A DNA stretch of 64,000 bases from Lineus longissimus (GCF_910592395.1 NC_088313.1:14836437-14900436); one strand, 5' to 3'; positions 24,259 through 35,852 are shown, numbered from the stretch's first letter. Notes: generated by a model from the sequence alone, not told the origin. Numbers and translations: made by a program.

Positions 24259-24356
24259 TAACCCTCCTAACTAACCCAAACAGAAATGACGAGAATGTAC
24301 TGACTGCACAAGACAGTCCAAATAGTACTACATACTGATCTGTTAATATCCTCTCT
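24259..24356. repeat. 98 bp direct repeat, copy 2
   Basis: This is the second, apparently identical copy. It runs straight into a (CT)n tract at 24351-24364 that extends the shared tctct end. Confidence 0.9.
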
Positions 24357-25057
24357 CTCTCTCTCACACTGAAACAAAGCAAAATAAAATGTCACTTCAA
24401 GTGAACATCATTTCTGCTACCTCACGGCAAAACGTTTCAAGTAAATTTAATGATGTTCAAGTGTTTTTCGTGCAATGGTCTACTCTGTAAATTATGTGAA
24501 TTAAGCACAATTGTCTTGAAATTGCGATTCAAGTCAGGCTTTAACAAAGTTTGACTGAAGATGATAAAAGATAGTCGCTTGAAACAAATAATCTCAGTAG
24601 AAATCTCGGGCGAAAAATTACCATTTCGATTCGAACGAGTTTAGCATAACTGGTGCGTTTTTCATAAAAGGCACAGCATCCGCCCAGGGTTATTATAAAA
24701 TCAGTACCCGGACCACGGAACGATTAGAGATAAACGCTGCTTAATGATTAGGAGCAGACGACAGGGGATACGAGAATGAGTGAGGCCAAGTAACAGAATG
24801 TGTTCGTATCTTGTCCAATTGGTATAGTTTGGCTTTGATAAATTGTTTTGCAAGAATCAATAAAGTCTAAGAAACTGCAACTTGACTAAGGTGAAAACTT
24901 TTTCCCGTTTAATGGGTAATTACTAAACGGGAATGGAAAGACATTCGAAAGGTTGTGTCAACAATATCTAGTTTATCTTCAAATGGTGTTATAACATACA
25001 TGTACGTTCTTTCTGATACATATTTATATACCTTATATACCCTATATACAATTTTAG

Positions 25058-25263
25058 CAACGGTATAATTATAGCCACGGCACAATTATAGCCATGGTAC
25101 ATTCACAGCCACGGTACAATTATAGCCACGGTACAATTATAACCACAGTACAATCATAGCCATGGTACAATTATAACCGCAGTACAATAATAGCCACGGT
25201 ACAATAAAATAGCCGCGGTACAATAATAGCCACGGTACAATTATAGCCACGGTACAATTATAC
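25058..25263. repeat. 17 bp minisatellite, about 12 units
   Basis: The unit is close to cacggtacaattatagc. About a dozen copies differ by single substitutions (cacggt, catggt, cacagt, cgcggt); one unit carries a short insertion (acaataaaatagcc). Confidence 0.92.
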
Positions 25264-25362
25264 AGTTATATTGTAGTGTTTTTCGTCTGCATGATATATC
25301 AACGTATAAATAGAAATAAAATCAAAACAAGAAAATAAAAGATCAGCACAGCAGCAACTTAC

Positions 25363-25572
25363 CGCCAAGAAACAGAACCAAAGCAGCATTCGTCTTCGCC
25401 CCAGTGCTGCTGGATCGATCTCCGGAAAAATAATTCAATTTGGCGCCGAACAAAGGACGGCAGCGTGAATCACATAGTGATGATGGGTGATAGGGCCCAG
25501 GGCGGAACAAGCGCCGGGGATAATAGGGATAAACAGAGAAATGGTGAAGGGGCTGATCTAATTGGGAACGAG
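25363..25572 (-). CDS. Candidate exon, phase-compatible with the Pax1/9-like exon
   Basis: On the minus strand this 210 bp segment runs from an acceptor (cacatcacctctcag) to a strong donor (GGCG|GTAAGTTG). One frame is open for 69 codons and has phase 1 at both ends, so it can join in frame to the exon at 14453-14776. The peptide is rich in Tyr, Pro, His and Ser near its start (HHFSVYPYYPRR, RPGPYHPSSL), then reads GAKLNYFSGDRSSSTGAK. I do not recognise it. A Tyr/Pro/His-rich linker would suit a transcription factor, but that is inference. A second reading of the same donor starts at an ATG and gives MLLWFCFLA, which resembles the start of a signal peptide. That reading ends in phase 0 and could not join to the Pax-like exon. 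An open frame of this length can occur by chance. Confidence 0.28.
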
Positions 25573-26313
25573 CTGAGAGGTGATGTGATCAGAGTCGAGC
25601 AGGAACCGAGCATCTCCGAGAGGGTGGCGTAATGAGTATATGATGAGCGGGCTCCTCAGGGGAATACACATTGCAAGCGCTGCGATCGTAGTCAGTGGCA
25701 CTATAAACGGGTTCCTCAGATCAGGGTATAAAACATCGTAAGCGCTGGCTTTATAGTCAACAGCGCCGCATTCGGGAGAAAAGTTAACAAGATGCGTACG
25801 CTTCATGAAACTGCTTTCAATACCACGTGACTCCCATCAACGCTCCACGGCACCGTTGTCCGGTCAATTAAAACGCCATTCGATTTAATCAACATTTTGA
25901 TAATTCATGCGTAAGAAAAGTCATGTTACTCGCTCCCTTCCATTAACCATGGAGATGCCAGTCCAATACGCGAACAGTCACATTCCGCTGAATTTCCTCA
26001 TCGAGTACAACAACGCCATCTGATAGACCCAAGCTGAACTGAACCAAACAACTGTACTCCAGTCTCTTAGATTGATCTGGCCAAATTTAGGTACTTGATC
26101 GATCTCTTGTCGCTACACTTAAGACTACCCCAATTCGACATGGGGTGCTGTGAAACAAAATTCAAAAACTCGAGGTAAAATGAGGTTCCAATGTTTCGAT
26201 GTTGCTCCACCCATTCATCACTCTCCAGTCTGAAAGTTAGCCAGAAGAAATATGTCAAGGTAACTCGTACTGCAAGCGCATCCCTAAAGAAAGATTTCTA
26301 TGGCACCCAAATG

Positions 26314-26395
26314 CTAGGGTGCCCTGTGAGTGGCACTAGCACCCTATATAGCACCCCACTAGGGTGCTGTATTCGCTGCCCACAGGGCACCCTAG
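26314..26395. repeat. Nested hairpin with AGGGTGC motifs
   Basis: The perfect outer arms ctagggtgccctgtg (26314-26328) and cacagggcaccctag (26381-26395) enclose inner arms agcaccct (26338-26345) and agggtgct (26361-26368). Confidence 0.85.
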
Positions 26396-26595
26396 GGTGA
26401 TAAAGAAACTTCTCCTCAAGATTGCAGTTTGAGATCCCATGACTTATTTATTTTGGCTAACTTCAAGGCCAGACGGTGATGCATGAGTGGAGCAACATAT
26501 AAGCGTTGGGACTTCATTTTATCTCTATACTGCTATTCAACTTTGTTTCATAGCACCCTTCATCTCATAGCACCCAAAAGTGTGCCATGAAGCAC

Positions 26596-26637
26596 CTTAG
26601 GGTGCTATATCAGGCTAGCCTGACATAGCACCCCAAG
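26596..26637. repeat. 42 bp near-perfect palindrome
   Basis: The sequence from cttagggtgctatatcagg to tgacatagcaccccaag is self-complementary about 26616/26617 with no loop. I count two mismatched pairs in 21. It shares agggtgctat with the hairpin 200 bp upstream. Confidence 0.85.
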
Positions 26638-27740
26638 ATGCTCCCATGTCGTTCATATAATAACTTTTAGTTACAAAGACGTCCTGTAGGTGGCTCTACT
26701 AGTACCTCGCGGGCGGTTACAGGTTAATAAGTTTTCTAATGCCTCCTTGAGTAATATCGTTCTGTAGTAGATTAGCTAACGCGCAAGCTTCTGACCCTGT
26801 TTGCCCCCTGATAATGCAAGGTCTTGTATCCAAATTCCCTTTGGCCGACCTGAGTAAGAATAGACAAGCGAAAATGGTCCCCAGTAGCATTTTGCTGCCG
26901 TGCTTTATTTATGGCAGACCCCCGTGACTAGGGCACCAGTGCTTCCATTCGCTTTATGAGACTCAGGTTCAATCGGGAACGGCCCATCTGGTTTAATGAA
27001 TTTTTGATCTATTCCGGTCAAAATAAGTCAGCCAATCGCCAGGAAAGAGTCACTGAAGTGACCCGCGCTGGTGTAGAAACAGAAAGTGCCCCCCCCCCAC
27101 CCCACAGAAAAAAAGTGACCGCCCGGCCCTTTTGTATTTTGACGGATTTATATGCACGCCTGTGATATATGGAGGCCATAATTCCGTCAATAGCGCATAA
27201 TAGAATCCAATGTTCCCCGGAGATTCTATCCTTAGGATATTTAAAACGTCTACACCGGTTTTCGGCAGTCAGAGAAATAAGGAAATTGGCACAACCCGCA
27301 TTCGCGTCCCCTTAGAGCCTCGATCTTGTCGCTCACAACCAATATGCATATATAGGCCGGGTATTATGGGGTAGCGGTTTAGGAAAACTGGATATCTTTG
27401 GTATGGGGTGCTCCTGGGGTGCAAATATTCTACTTTCAGTAGGGCCAAACCACAAGGTCCTGGTATTGGAGACATCTAAACCGAGCCCAGTGGGGTTTCC
27501 GGAATGCCTAATTATCTTTTTGTGGGGACGGGGTCTGTTTTGTCCCCCCCTCCCCCCCCCAGAAATGTAGTTCTTAAAGGGGTCCTATAGGCAGGAGAAG
27601 AGGGGCTGTTTCGGCCATCTTCAGGTGACTAATTTACATAGCAAGGGCCCTGGGTCATGTCAGGTTCAGCACTAAATGTTTTCCTCGTACAAGCGTGAAT
27701 CATTTCGACATACTGTGAGATGTGAGAGACCCCTATTGGC

Positions 27741-27826
27741 GACTTCGTGTAAGCGCAGCTGAGCAATTTTTCTAATTGGATTTTGCGCTATATAAATGCT
27801 ATTTGTATGTATGTATGTATGTATAA
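27741..27826 (+). mobile_element. SINE/LINE 3' tail with (GTAT)n
   Basis: The sequence cgtgtaagcgcagctgagca, then ggattttgcgctatataaat followed by gctattt and a (GTAT)n run (27804-27824), matches the GCGCTATATAAATGC-type tail common to many invertebrate SINEs and their partner LINEs, which end in a short simple repeat. No reverse-transcriptase remnant was seen upstream. Confidence 0.6.
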
Positions 27827-28614
27827 CTTTATCTTGCCTGCCTAGCTGCTGCCTATATAGTCCTTTTAAGACGCAGGCCGTTTTCATGTTGATGAATGGG
27901 TTCATCCGTTCCAAATACTATTTACTTGACGCCCTGACATGGTCTTAGTTTCCATGTGCAGAGGGATCTTTGGTGACGCGAGGTTGGGCAAAGTCGTGCG
28001 AGTGTCAATTATGCTCGTTCAAATTCTAGGTCATAGGCCTATAGCGAAAAAAAGCCGAGATGACACCATGTTTTCCCATCAAATAAAGAAACTAGATGTA
28101 TTTGGCTATCTGCTGGTGGTAATGTCAGTCCCAAATCATTCATTTTGAACCGATTTAGGCCCGTTTGAAGATCGCACACATCATGCCTCTTTACCATTTT
28201 CAGGCAGGATCCAAGTGGTGTCAAAGGTGGTGCCCCCTATCGCTGCATTTATGAATTAAATGCAATGAAAATGCCGTAGACTTCTTCTTTGGATTAATAC
28301 GAATGATTTGGCCTCGACAGGAACTAAAAGACTACCTCGTGTCTGTTGCCGGGGTCCTATTTGACGCTGCATTTGAAACCGTCCTCCGCACTGTGTAGTG
28401 CCACCTCAAAATACCCGGGATTTTCAGTTCTACAATAATCTCATAGATGGCGTTAATAGCGGCCCGGCCTAGTTTGCGGACTGTTTTCTGAATTAATCCA
28501 CTCAAAAATAAACTGAATAGCAATTAAATATTATGATAGTATATCTATTAGAATTTGCTCCCCAAAAACGAGTTTACTGTTTTATTGAGTGGACAGAAGT
28601 TTGGTGTTTTTTCT

Positions 28615-28728
28615 ACCAATCACCAACCGCGTTTCTGGAAAGTAACAAGATGGCGTCAGAAATTGGAGATTTTTGCGTGTTGTGACAACTTTTCCCAAGA
28701 ACTTTTGAAGCTATATTCGGTGTTTCGT
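28615..28728 (+). promoter_or_regulatory. Possible promoter and 5' exon of a plus-strand gene
   Basis: A CCAAT box (ACCAATCA, 28615-28622) is followed by acaagATGGCG at 28646-28655, a context typical of metazoan start regions with a YY1-type motif. The ATG at 28650 gives only 11 codons (MASEIGDFCVL) before TGA. A consensus-like donor (TTTCGT|GTGAGT) follows at 28729. If it is real, this is a 5' exon with a short upstream ORF, not a coding start. T-rich, intron-like sequence and candidate exons follow on the same strand up to 45.3 kb. Confidence 0.22.
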
Positions 28729-29604
28729 GTGAGTATTAGTAGATGTAGATCCAAGAAAACAATCGATACAAAGCCATGGTGGAAAAATATTTTGGGTAAT
28801 CAACATGTAACCTTGATTCTGAGGACCTTTTTGTTTGGTCGTTCTTTCGAAGAGCCTTGCAGTTGTACACTACATCAGTACATGGATGTACATCATTGTC
28901 TATGCAATACGTGGTCAATGCACTGTGCTGATATCGGATGTACACAAAATGGAGCCCACAAAATGATCCATAATGAGGTATATGATGAAGTGCACTGAGG
29001 CCTACTGATCGGTGATCCATGCAGTGTGAGGGTACTGTGGTGTAGTCACAAGTCATGATGATGATGATTGATGAGATGAGGGAGGTGTTCGACAAAGACT
29101 GACTGACAGACTGTGACGTGTGAATGATTGTTTTGGCTTTTTTACTAACCAACCCACCCCCCTTTTGCTTGACCATTTCCATGTTTACATGGGAGCAACT
29201 GCAGAATACCCGGGGCACTGTTCTAAATGATAGGAATGTGTACATAATGTACAGAGGGACAGAGTGTACATAATGTACAGAGCTACTACTGACCTGTCCC
29301 GGCTATTCTGCAGTTAGGCCTTTACATGTCCTTGGCATAAATGTTAGTATGCATGTTTCTATTTTTCAGATATAACAAAGTTTTTCACTCATAGTAGCCA
29401 ATGTAGGTTGTTGTCGGGCTGAAAAAAATTCAGTTACCCTTGGTCTGTTGGCAGTTTTGCTGTGATGTGATGCATGCACTGCTTTCACTATCACTATCAG
29501 GTAATTCAATCTCAGAAGTGCTCAACCTGTTGAGAATAGACAGAACTTTGGAATGAGAAAAATTTAGAATCGTACCACATTTCCTTGAGTCGCTTGACGC
29601 CCCG

Positions 29605-29866
29605 GCCACCAGGACATGGCATCATTTTTTCTTGATGTGTCTCGGCCAGGACAAGCCATGTCATGTGGCGTCCCTGCCAGGACAAGAAATGTCATGTGGC
29701 ATCCCTGCCAGGACAAGAAATTCATGTGGCATCTCTGTTGCATGATGTGTCTCTCGGCTAGGACAAGAGATGTCTTGTCGTGTCCCGGTTGCATGATGTG
29801 TCTCAGCCAGGACAAGAAATGTCATGTGGCGTCCTGTTGCATTATGTGTCTTGGCTGAGAGCAAAT
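29605..29866. repeat. Minisatellite with GACAAG/CATGTGGC units
   Basis: Repeated blocks of ccaggacaagaaatgtcatg, then tggcgtcc, with or without gttgcatgatgtgtctc, are arranged in a higher-order pattern of alternating short and long units. The open frames across it in several registers come from the repeat. Confidence 0.85.
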
Positions 29867-30649
29867 TCATTTTGATCTCCTCAGGCATGTAATATGTAAG
29901 GTATCACTTCCTTATTTCTTAGCATTGGCTTTTATCTGCCAACTAGGTGTATTGCAAATGCATTTGTTACCTTCACTAAATAAATCACTCTTTATTTTTA
30001 AAAAACATGGTTTTATTGTTCCATCTATCTTGAGGAGGTCAATAAAGGGCTCGTAAAATTGAAAGATGTGAAAAAGTTAATGTGAGGCTCAAATCGAATC
30101 CTGATAAAATCCATGAATGAATTACAAAAATTGAAGACAAATGGTAAGTAGTGCCTAGTGGTATCCATTCCAGATGTAAATAGAAAAGCCTTTCCAGCTC
30201 ATAGACGTAAGGCAGCTTCCGTTCACTTTGATCAATCCCAAGGACGAAGTCCGTTTTCTAGAGAGCTTCTTGCTCTGGTATTCCAAGACCCTCTTAACTG
30301 ACATCTATCTTGAAAAAAAGTTAACACATTTTATATGGTTGGATGTCAAGTGGTCTTACATTCGCTGTTTTCACGTCTCAAGTATATTGTAGTTTTGTAG
30401 TTCTTTATGTTTTGTCTGTTAGTTAAGTTAGTTCAGTTAGTTCAGTGACGGTATTCTGATATAAGATCTCAATTTTTATAATAACTGTCAAATGCGTTTT
30501 TTTCAAACAAGAAGACTTTCTGTTCTTTTCCTGCATGCGAAAAAAATTTCTTGTGTGCAGTGATCATTGCAGGTCTCTGCAATGAGAATCGCACAAGTTC
30601 CATTGTTTGTTTGCTGGGCACTCATATGATTTTAATTTGTCTGTATTAA

Positions 30650-30757
30650 AGGAAGCCTATCACGAAACACTTATAAAAATGAGGAGTTTTGAACAGCCCG
30701 GTTAAAATCTAAGGCGGGAATAAGCTTCCAATGATAAATCTTAGCAGTTTCGAACAT
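30650..30757 (+). repeat. Family B dispersed repeat, copy 2
   Basis: It contains aatgaggagttttgaacagc, the segment taaggcgggaataagcttcc and aatgataaatcttagcagtt. It aligns end to end with the inverted copy at 48.13-48.24 kb. Confidence 0.75.
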
Positions 30758-31376
30758 TTGGTTATTACTCTACAGAGGTGACGAAGCAAGAGTACTATAT
30801 CATACAGTGTTATGTGTATGCAAATAAACATAAATAAAAGTACATACAGAGACATGTAATTACATGTTGTTGTTAGTGTTTGACTAAGAAGTTTCATCTC
30901 ATCCAGACATTATGCAAATTACCACTGCGCATAATTACGGTGTCTGTTGCTTCTCATTTCAGCTCTCATTTCCTTCCAACAAATCACCATTGTTTAGCCC
31001 TTCCTGTCTCAGATGAAGCCATGCATATTTTCAATCTCTCCTTAATCATACGATGCATGGATTAGAGACGGTCGTGAATAGAAATGGAAATTAGGTCTAG
31101 AATCGTGGGGCAATATTGGCCAGAACTTGGATGCAATCACACTTTCTCCGAGTTACTTGTGTTGTAGTTTGTGTCATGTAACGAGGTGGAGGTCATCAGC
31201 AATGCTTGTTGGCAACATGATTTATTTTTGAAAAAATACTGATTCAGGTCTTTAAGTTGCCCGTTTTGCTCCGGTATTAAATTAATAATCCGGCCTAGAA
31301 TTAATTTATTCTTGGTAGGACCTACATTACATGTAGCAGCCAGCAATCATTGAGTGGAACTTCCTTCTATTTTCAG

Positions 31377-31431
31377 ATTAAACTTCAATCCAGACAGTTG
31401 TTTTGTCCATGTTGGGGACCTCATTATAAAG
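31377..31431 (+). CDS. Candidate 55 bp internal exon, unknown gene
   Basis: A strong acceptor (ttccttctattttcag) and donor (AAAG|GTGAGG) bracket 55 bases. One frame is fully open and reads LNFNPDSCFVHVGDLIIK. It starts by completing a codon with one base and ends on a codon boundary. Another frame (IKLQSRQLFCPCW...) is also open. I do not recognise either peptide. Support comes only from the splice signals and the absence of stops in a short segment. Confidence 0.25.
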
Positions 31432-31954
31432 GTGAGGCTTCTTCATCTGATTGTGATACTCTCACCACGACTTAAAAATGTTCACGGCTTGTCATTTTAG
31501 CAAGGTTTTTTGACATCATTTCTATCATATCAAAAACCAAGAGATAGCCTATGGTACCATTAGACTTACTAATGCTTGACCTTTCTTAGAATAGCACCCT
31601 GAATTTGAAGTTTAGAGGCCCTGTTAGTACATGTCATTTGTATTTATTCGAGTGTAAAATTGAAGTGATCACTTTAAAATTCTGGAAATGGTTGAATTCC
31701 ATTTTTGTCTAAATTGTCTAAATTGCCTTAGGCAGCACAAGTGATCTAAATTGGCACAGTTGAGTCTTCACATCTGATTGAACACTATAGGTTTTCACCC
31801 TAACTTGATCGCAATGGCTTCATAGATTTTGTAACAGGCTTGCTTTTAGATTGAATGTGCTTTTACTCATTATTGGCTGTTTCAAAATACTCTTGCACTG
31901 TGTTTTTATATATATCCTGTTTCTCTCTCTTCTTCCTCTTACAGGACCTTTTGA

Positions 31955-32240
31955 CAAATCTGTTCTTCTAGCATAAACTTTCAATCACGTCTTTCATGTA
32001 CTTTGCTTGGTTACGTGAACTTTAACTCTCTTCTTCTTCTTCCAGTCATGAACTTTGTCATTTGAATCGCTTCTTCTTACATGAACTATAACATCTTCTT
32101 TCACAGGAACTTATTGCTTCTTCTTCTTAAATAAACTTTTAATCTCTTGTCAGTCTCGAACTTTTTCTTACATCAACTCTTAATCTCTCGATCTTTTTCT
32201 TTCATGAACTTTCATTCTCTTCTTTGTAACAGGAACTAAA
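31955..32240. repeat. Degenerate tandem repeat (CTTCTTCTTNCATGAACTTT)
   Basis: About eight to ten diverged units of a pyrimidine-rich motif (cttcttctt) plus catgaactttaatct occur in a row, for example gtgaactttaactctcttc and catgaactttcattctcttc. Spacing is roughly 25-40 bp. Confidence 0.7.
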
Positions 32241-33365
32241 TTGTGCAATTTTCTATAAATGTAGAATATGAATATTTACTTTTCATATTGTTTATATTAT
32301 TTCCTTTCTGATATCAACCTTTATTGAGTTCAGACTTGTGCAGACGCACACGCCCAATTGATGTGTCTGCATCATTTCATATGTTTTGCACTCCCACCAG
32401 CATTTCAAGGTTGACATCAAAATATCAATTTCAATCACAAATATCCAATGTTCCCAATGTTTTGTAAAAGCCTTGGGGACCAAGATGGCCAAAAAAAACA
32501 CCTTAGGCAAACATTAATCTTTTAGCCCAAGGTTTTCCAACCTTTAGCGTAACTTGATTGTAGAAAATGCTATTCTCCCACTCCATGTGCACTTCAATTA
32601 GTCTTCAGCAAGGCAAGTTTTCGTTTCATTAGTTGAATTTCACCTAATCAGCGATAATAGCTTGCCTAACTGTGGACAGGCCATTTGCTTGGGGCCATGG
32701 CATTACCCAGGTTAATAATGATATCTCAGACCCTCTGCTGTCAACATAACTACCTGTTCAGAGTTAAATTCACCCCTTAGGAAAGGCACTGCCGTAAATA
32801 CTGAAAGTCTATTGTCCAGCCGCAGTCGGCCATACCGTGTACACAATCTGTGGACTTTTTAAAACCTTTTACAATGATTGCATGCAATAACACAGAACCA
32901 TTCTATTCAATACATTGTCCGTCTTTCAGTTCTTGACTAAACATTCAAGTCTTCAGTTCTGCGCTTTTTTCTCCAAGGATTTGTAAAGTTTTGTATTGGG
33001 GACATTTTTCATGAGCATGTGAGAGGTTTGTGTTGTCAAGTTAAAATTCAAAAATCAAAAACGAGTAACAGGAGATCGTCATTTCGACATTTGGATCATT
33101 CGACTCAGGTAAGAAATAAGATCATGTGAGCCTGATTTGTTCGGAAGATTTTCTACACATCGTTAAATGCGGACTTACAAATGGCTTGACTTCACTAAGC
33201 CTGTTCAGTTGCTAATGCAGCTTGAACTTTATTAACGCCTCAATCCTACTTAAATTATTGACAGTTGTCAAAAATTTCTGCTGTCAGGTTGAAGAGATGC
33301 CTCATATCTTTCGCAGATAAAACGAATTTAAGAAAAATATTAAGAATCTGCGTGAGGGTCATTGC

Positions 33366-33588
33366 AAGGACTGATAGTGATATTGATAAGGTAGCAGCCT
33401 GTATAAAGGCCAAGGGAATTTGATTCTATAATTCTCGTTGGACACTTTTAGGAAATTGAAGTCGGTTTTCCTACCAAGGACTGATAGTGATATTGATAAG
33501 GTAGCAGGCCTCCTATATAAAGGCCAAGGGAATTTGATTTTATAATTCTCGTTGGACACTTTTAGGAAATTGATGCGGGTTTTCCTAC
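33366..33588. repeat. Tandem duplication, about 110 bp unit
   Basis: Two copies (33366-33475 and 33476-33588) start aaggactgatagtgatattg and end gttttcctac. They differ by a 3 bp length change near the middle and a few substitutions. Confidence 0.92.
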
Positions 33589-34290
33589 AACTGTTGTCTT
33601 TCATTGTCCATGCATCAATAAAACCATGATTTTCCTGGTAAAAACACCAATTAGTAATTGAAAAAAGTGTGTCAGGGATAAGACTGCTGAGGCATTGGAA
33701 AAACTTCATGGTCGATGTCAAAGATTTTCGAAAATAAGGGCAGTGCATCTGGTGCACCTGGTGACGTGAACCATGACTTAAAACTTTCATTGGGCGAATA
33801 GTAAAATTGGATTGAAATTGATTTAATTTCATATCATTTTGATGTTGACCTTTTACGCTGCTGTTGTGTCCTGTGGATTAGTTCCGTCATAATTTTAATA
33901 GGAAATGGCAAGATTAGACGATTAATTTCGGAAACCTTTACTATTTCCCTCTGACATTTGTGAATACTACGCATCAAACGTGCTATCATAACTAATTGTG
34001 AGGTTTCGCTCCAAGACCCTTGGTTATGGATCGTGAAATTAGGATAGCAAGCCTTTCATGACCTCTTTGACATTTGATCAGCGATGACTCAGTAAAGGTG
34101 GGTGGTATTATTTCTCCCTCAAGTGACCACATCATTTGAGAAGAGGGAAAGCTTGGATAGGAATATCCTTTGAAAAACATGGTAAAATAGAATTTTGTAA
34201 AAAAACTCCTCTTTCAAATATGATAGGAGATGCCCTCAAGAGTGCTGATTCTGATGATATTTTTTTTATTATCCAATTATGCTGTCTTAG

Positions 34291-34411
34291 AGATAGTATT
34301 CATCTGCCTATACCTGCTGCTTTTGCCACGTTCATCCGTACAAGCACCAACTTACTTGCCAGACCTCCGGAAAAAATTGCACAAGCATTTTTCCCCACCT
34401 GCAATTGATGG
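34291..34411 (+). CDS. Candidate internal exon, unknown gene
   Basis: The acceptor (a branch-like ctgat, a T run, then gctgtcttag) and the donor (GATGG|GTGAGT) bracket 121 bases with one open frame. The peptide reads IVFICLYLLLLPRSSVQAP, then TYLPDLRKKLHKHFSPPAIDG: a hydrophobic stretch followed by a basic segment, as at the cytosolic edge of a membrane helix. The apparent extension of the hydrophobic stretch upstream is the translated polypyrimidine tract and should not be counted. The exon ends with two leftover bases, so it is phase-compatible with both the candidate exon at 35636 and the terminal exon at 45203. A downstream alternative acceptor (gttcatccgtacaag) would drop the hydrophobic part. 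Confidence 0.28.
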
Positions 34412-35635
34412 GTGAGTTGACTCTTACTTAAAAAGTTGATCAGTCATGATGACAGAAATCTTTTACGAAAAACACTCATACATTCATGGATTAGAGCATC
34501 GGCAACTACATTGTTGGCGATGACTTTAATACACCTTCGCATGATTTTGTCCTTCATCTGCTCTCGGGCTTCATCTCACTGATTCAGCAACAAACAAACA
34601 ACAGTCTGGTCATTTACCTTCCGTTGCGTTCCAAGCTGCCCTGATTATTGCCAGGACATGTGAAAACTCACCATCGCCATGGCAACCTGTAAAAATCACC
34701 TTTATTAGTGACAACAATCTGTGGGCTAGCTATTAGGATTGAACCTTTCTTGGAACAGAGGCAGTGAGACAGCATTGACATTTACGTTCACCATTGGCAA
34801 AAAATTCATCTCACTGCGATGTCCCATTACCGAGATTGACTTGTGTGAGCAAAAATGAACAACGCCTATTTGTCCATTGCTGGTTATTTTTGCAATGTGC
34901 TATTTGCCTTTTAGAAAAAGTTGTTGGGATGCTGCGGTTTGGATTGATGTAGCATTACACTAACACCGCGCCTGCCAATATCAGGCCAATGCATCACGCA
35001 ATGACAAATATAGGTGTCGGAAGTTTTTATGTGCACCCGTGCTTGAAAAATCTTTGCAATGCTAATGTTGTTTACCACAGGCGGTATTGGTTGTTTTTTT
35101 TGTGGTGAAATGACAGGCAGTTTCATTCATAAGGTGTCTCAGAGTATGCTGGTCAGATAGCCTTGATTAATTTGCCGGGTGGAAGAAACTATCTTGCAGG
35201 CATTTGGTATAGAGGGAAACTTGCTTTTACAGTTAATCGATGCTGGGAGAATCAGTGTACTGTTAAGGACAATGTCTATGAGAAAATGTGTTTTCTTATC
35301 AAAGTCGCCCACAGGGTTCCCTTACCGTCATGTCATTTATACCCATCATGTTTGCTCGATCACCCTGACAAGAAAAAAAATCATTCTCTACCAAAATGCC
35401 CTCCAGTAACATTCTGAAAATATAACATGAAATATTCAAAACGTTTGATGGTATTTATTTCTTGGCTTACAAGTCTACACAAGCTGTCAGCTGAGCCTAA
35501 ATTATTAAACATATTTTATACTCCAGCCCAGAAGGCTGGCTTTATTTTTCATAACCTCGATTCATAACCGAATGTGAGTATTGTTTTTCTGTTTTCCAAG
35601 TCATGCATGGTATTGTGTTAATATTTACCTTTTAG

Positions 35636-35852
35636 CTCGGAAAAGATCAAACATAGACAAGTTGAGAGCAATAAGAATAAAATTCCCTGCAACAATGGGA
35701 ATTTTGATAGTAGGGAGCTGTGGGGAATAACTTGCCAGAAGCAAATTATGGTCATTTTGTTGGTATTCATCTTAGCAGAATTAATTAAAATTGCATTAGT
35801 TTCTTGCGGAGAGTGGTTCCCAATATTCACACTAGACATTTCTGTACAAAAG
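35636..35852 (+). CDS. Candidate internal exon, unknown gene
   Basis: A very good acceptor (ttaatatttaccttttag) and a near-perfect donor (AAAAG|GTAAGTAAG) enclose 217 bases with one frame open for 72 codons. The peptide starts SEKIKHRQVESNKNK, contains a hydrophobic segment (MVILLVFILAELIKIALV) and ends EWFPIFTLDISVQK. It begins with one base completing a codon and ends on a codon boundary. The antisense strand is also open over most of this stretch, which lowers the coding weight. No homologue was recognised. Confidence 0.22.

Noticed and set aside
25058-25263. CRISPR-like array
   Set aside because: The units are contiguous with no spacers and the host is a eukaryote, so it is a minisatellite.
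28736-29245. 169-codon minus-strand ORF, the longest in the window
   Set aside because: Erratic composition (Cys/His/Ser runs, poly-Ile from GAT repeats), no domain and no splice context. Overlapping plus-strand frames are nearly as long.
29564-29888. Overlapping ORFs with repeated CHMTFL/RNVMWHP-type peptides
   Set aside because: These are translations of the minisatellite in different registers.
30000-30142. Lys/Leu-rich coiled-coil-like frame ending in a strong donor (ATG|GTAAGT)
   Set aside because: An in-frame TGA interrupts it and there is no adequate acceptor before the open part.
33040-33110. Exon ending CAG|GTAAGA (frame SSFRHLDHSTQ)
   Set aside because: The donor is good but the only upstream acceptor is weak, and no frame is phase-compatible with its neighbours.
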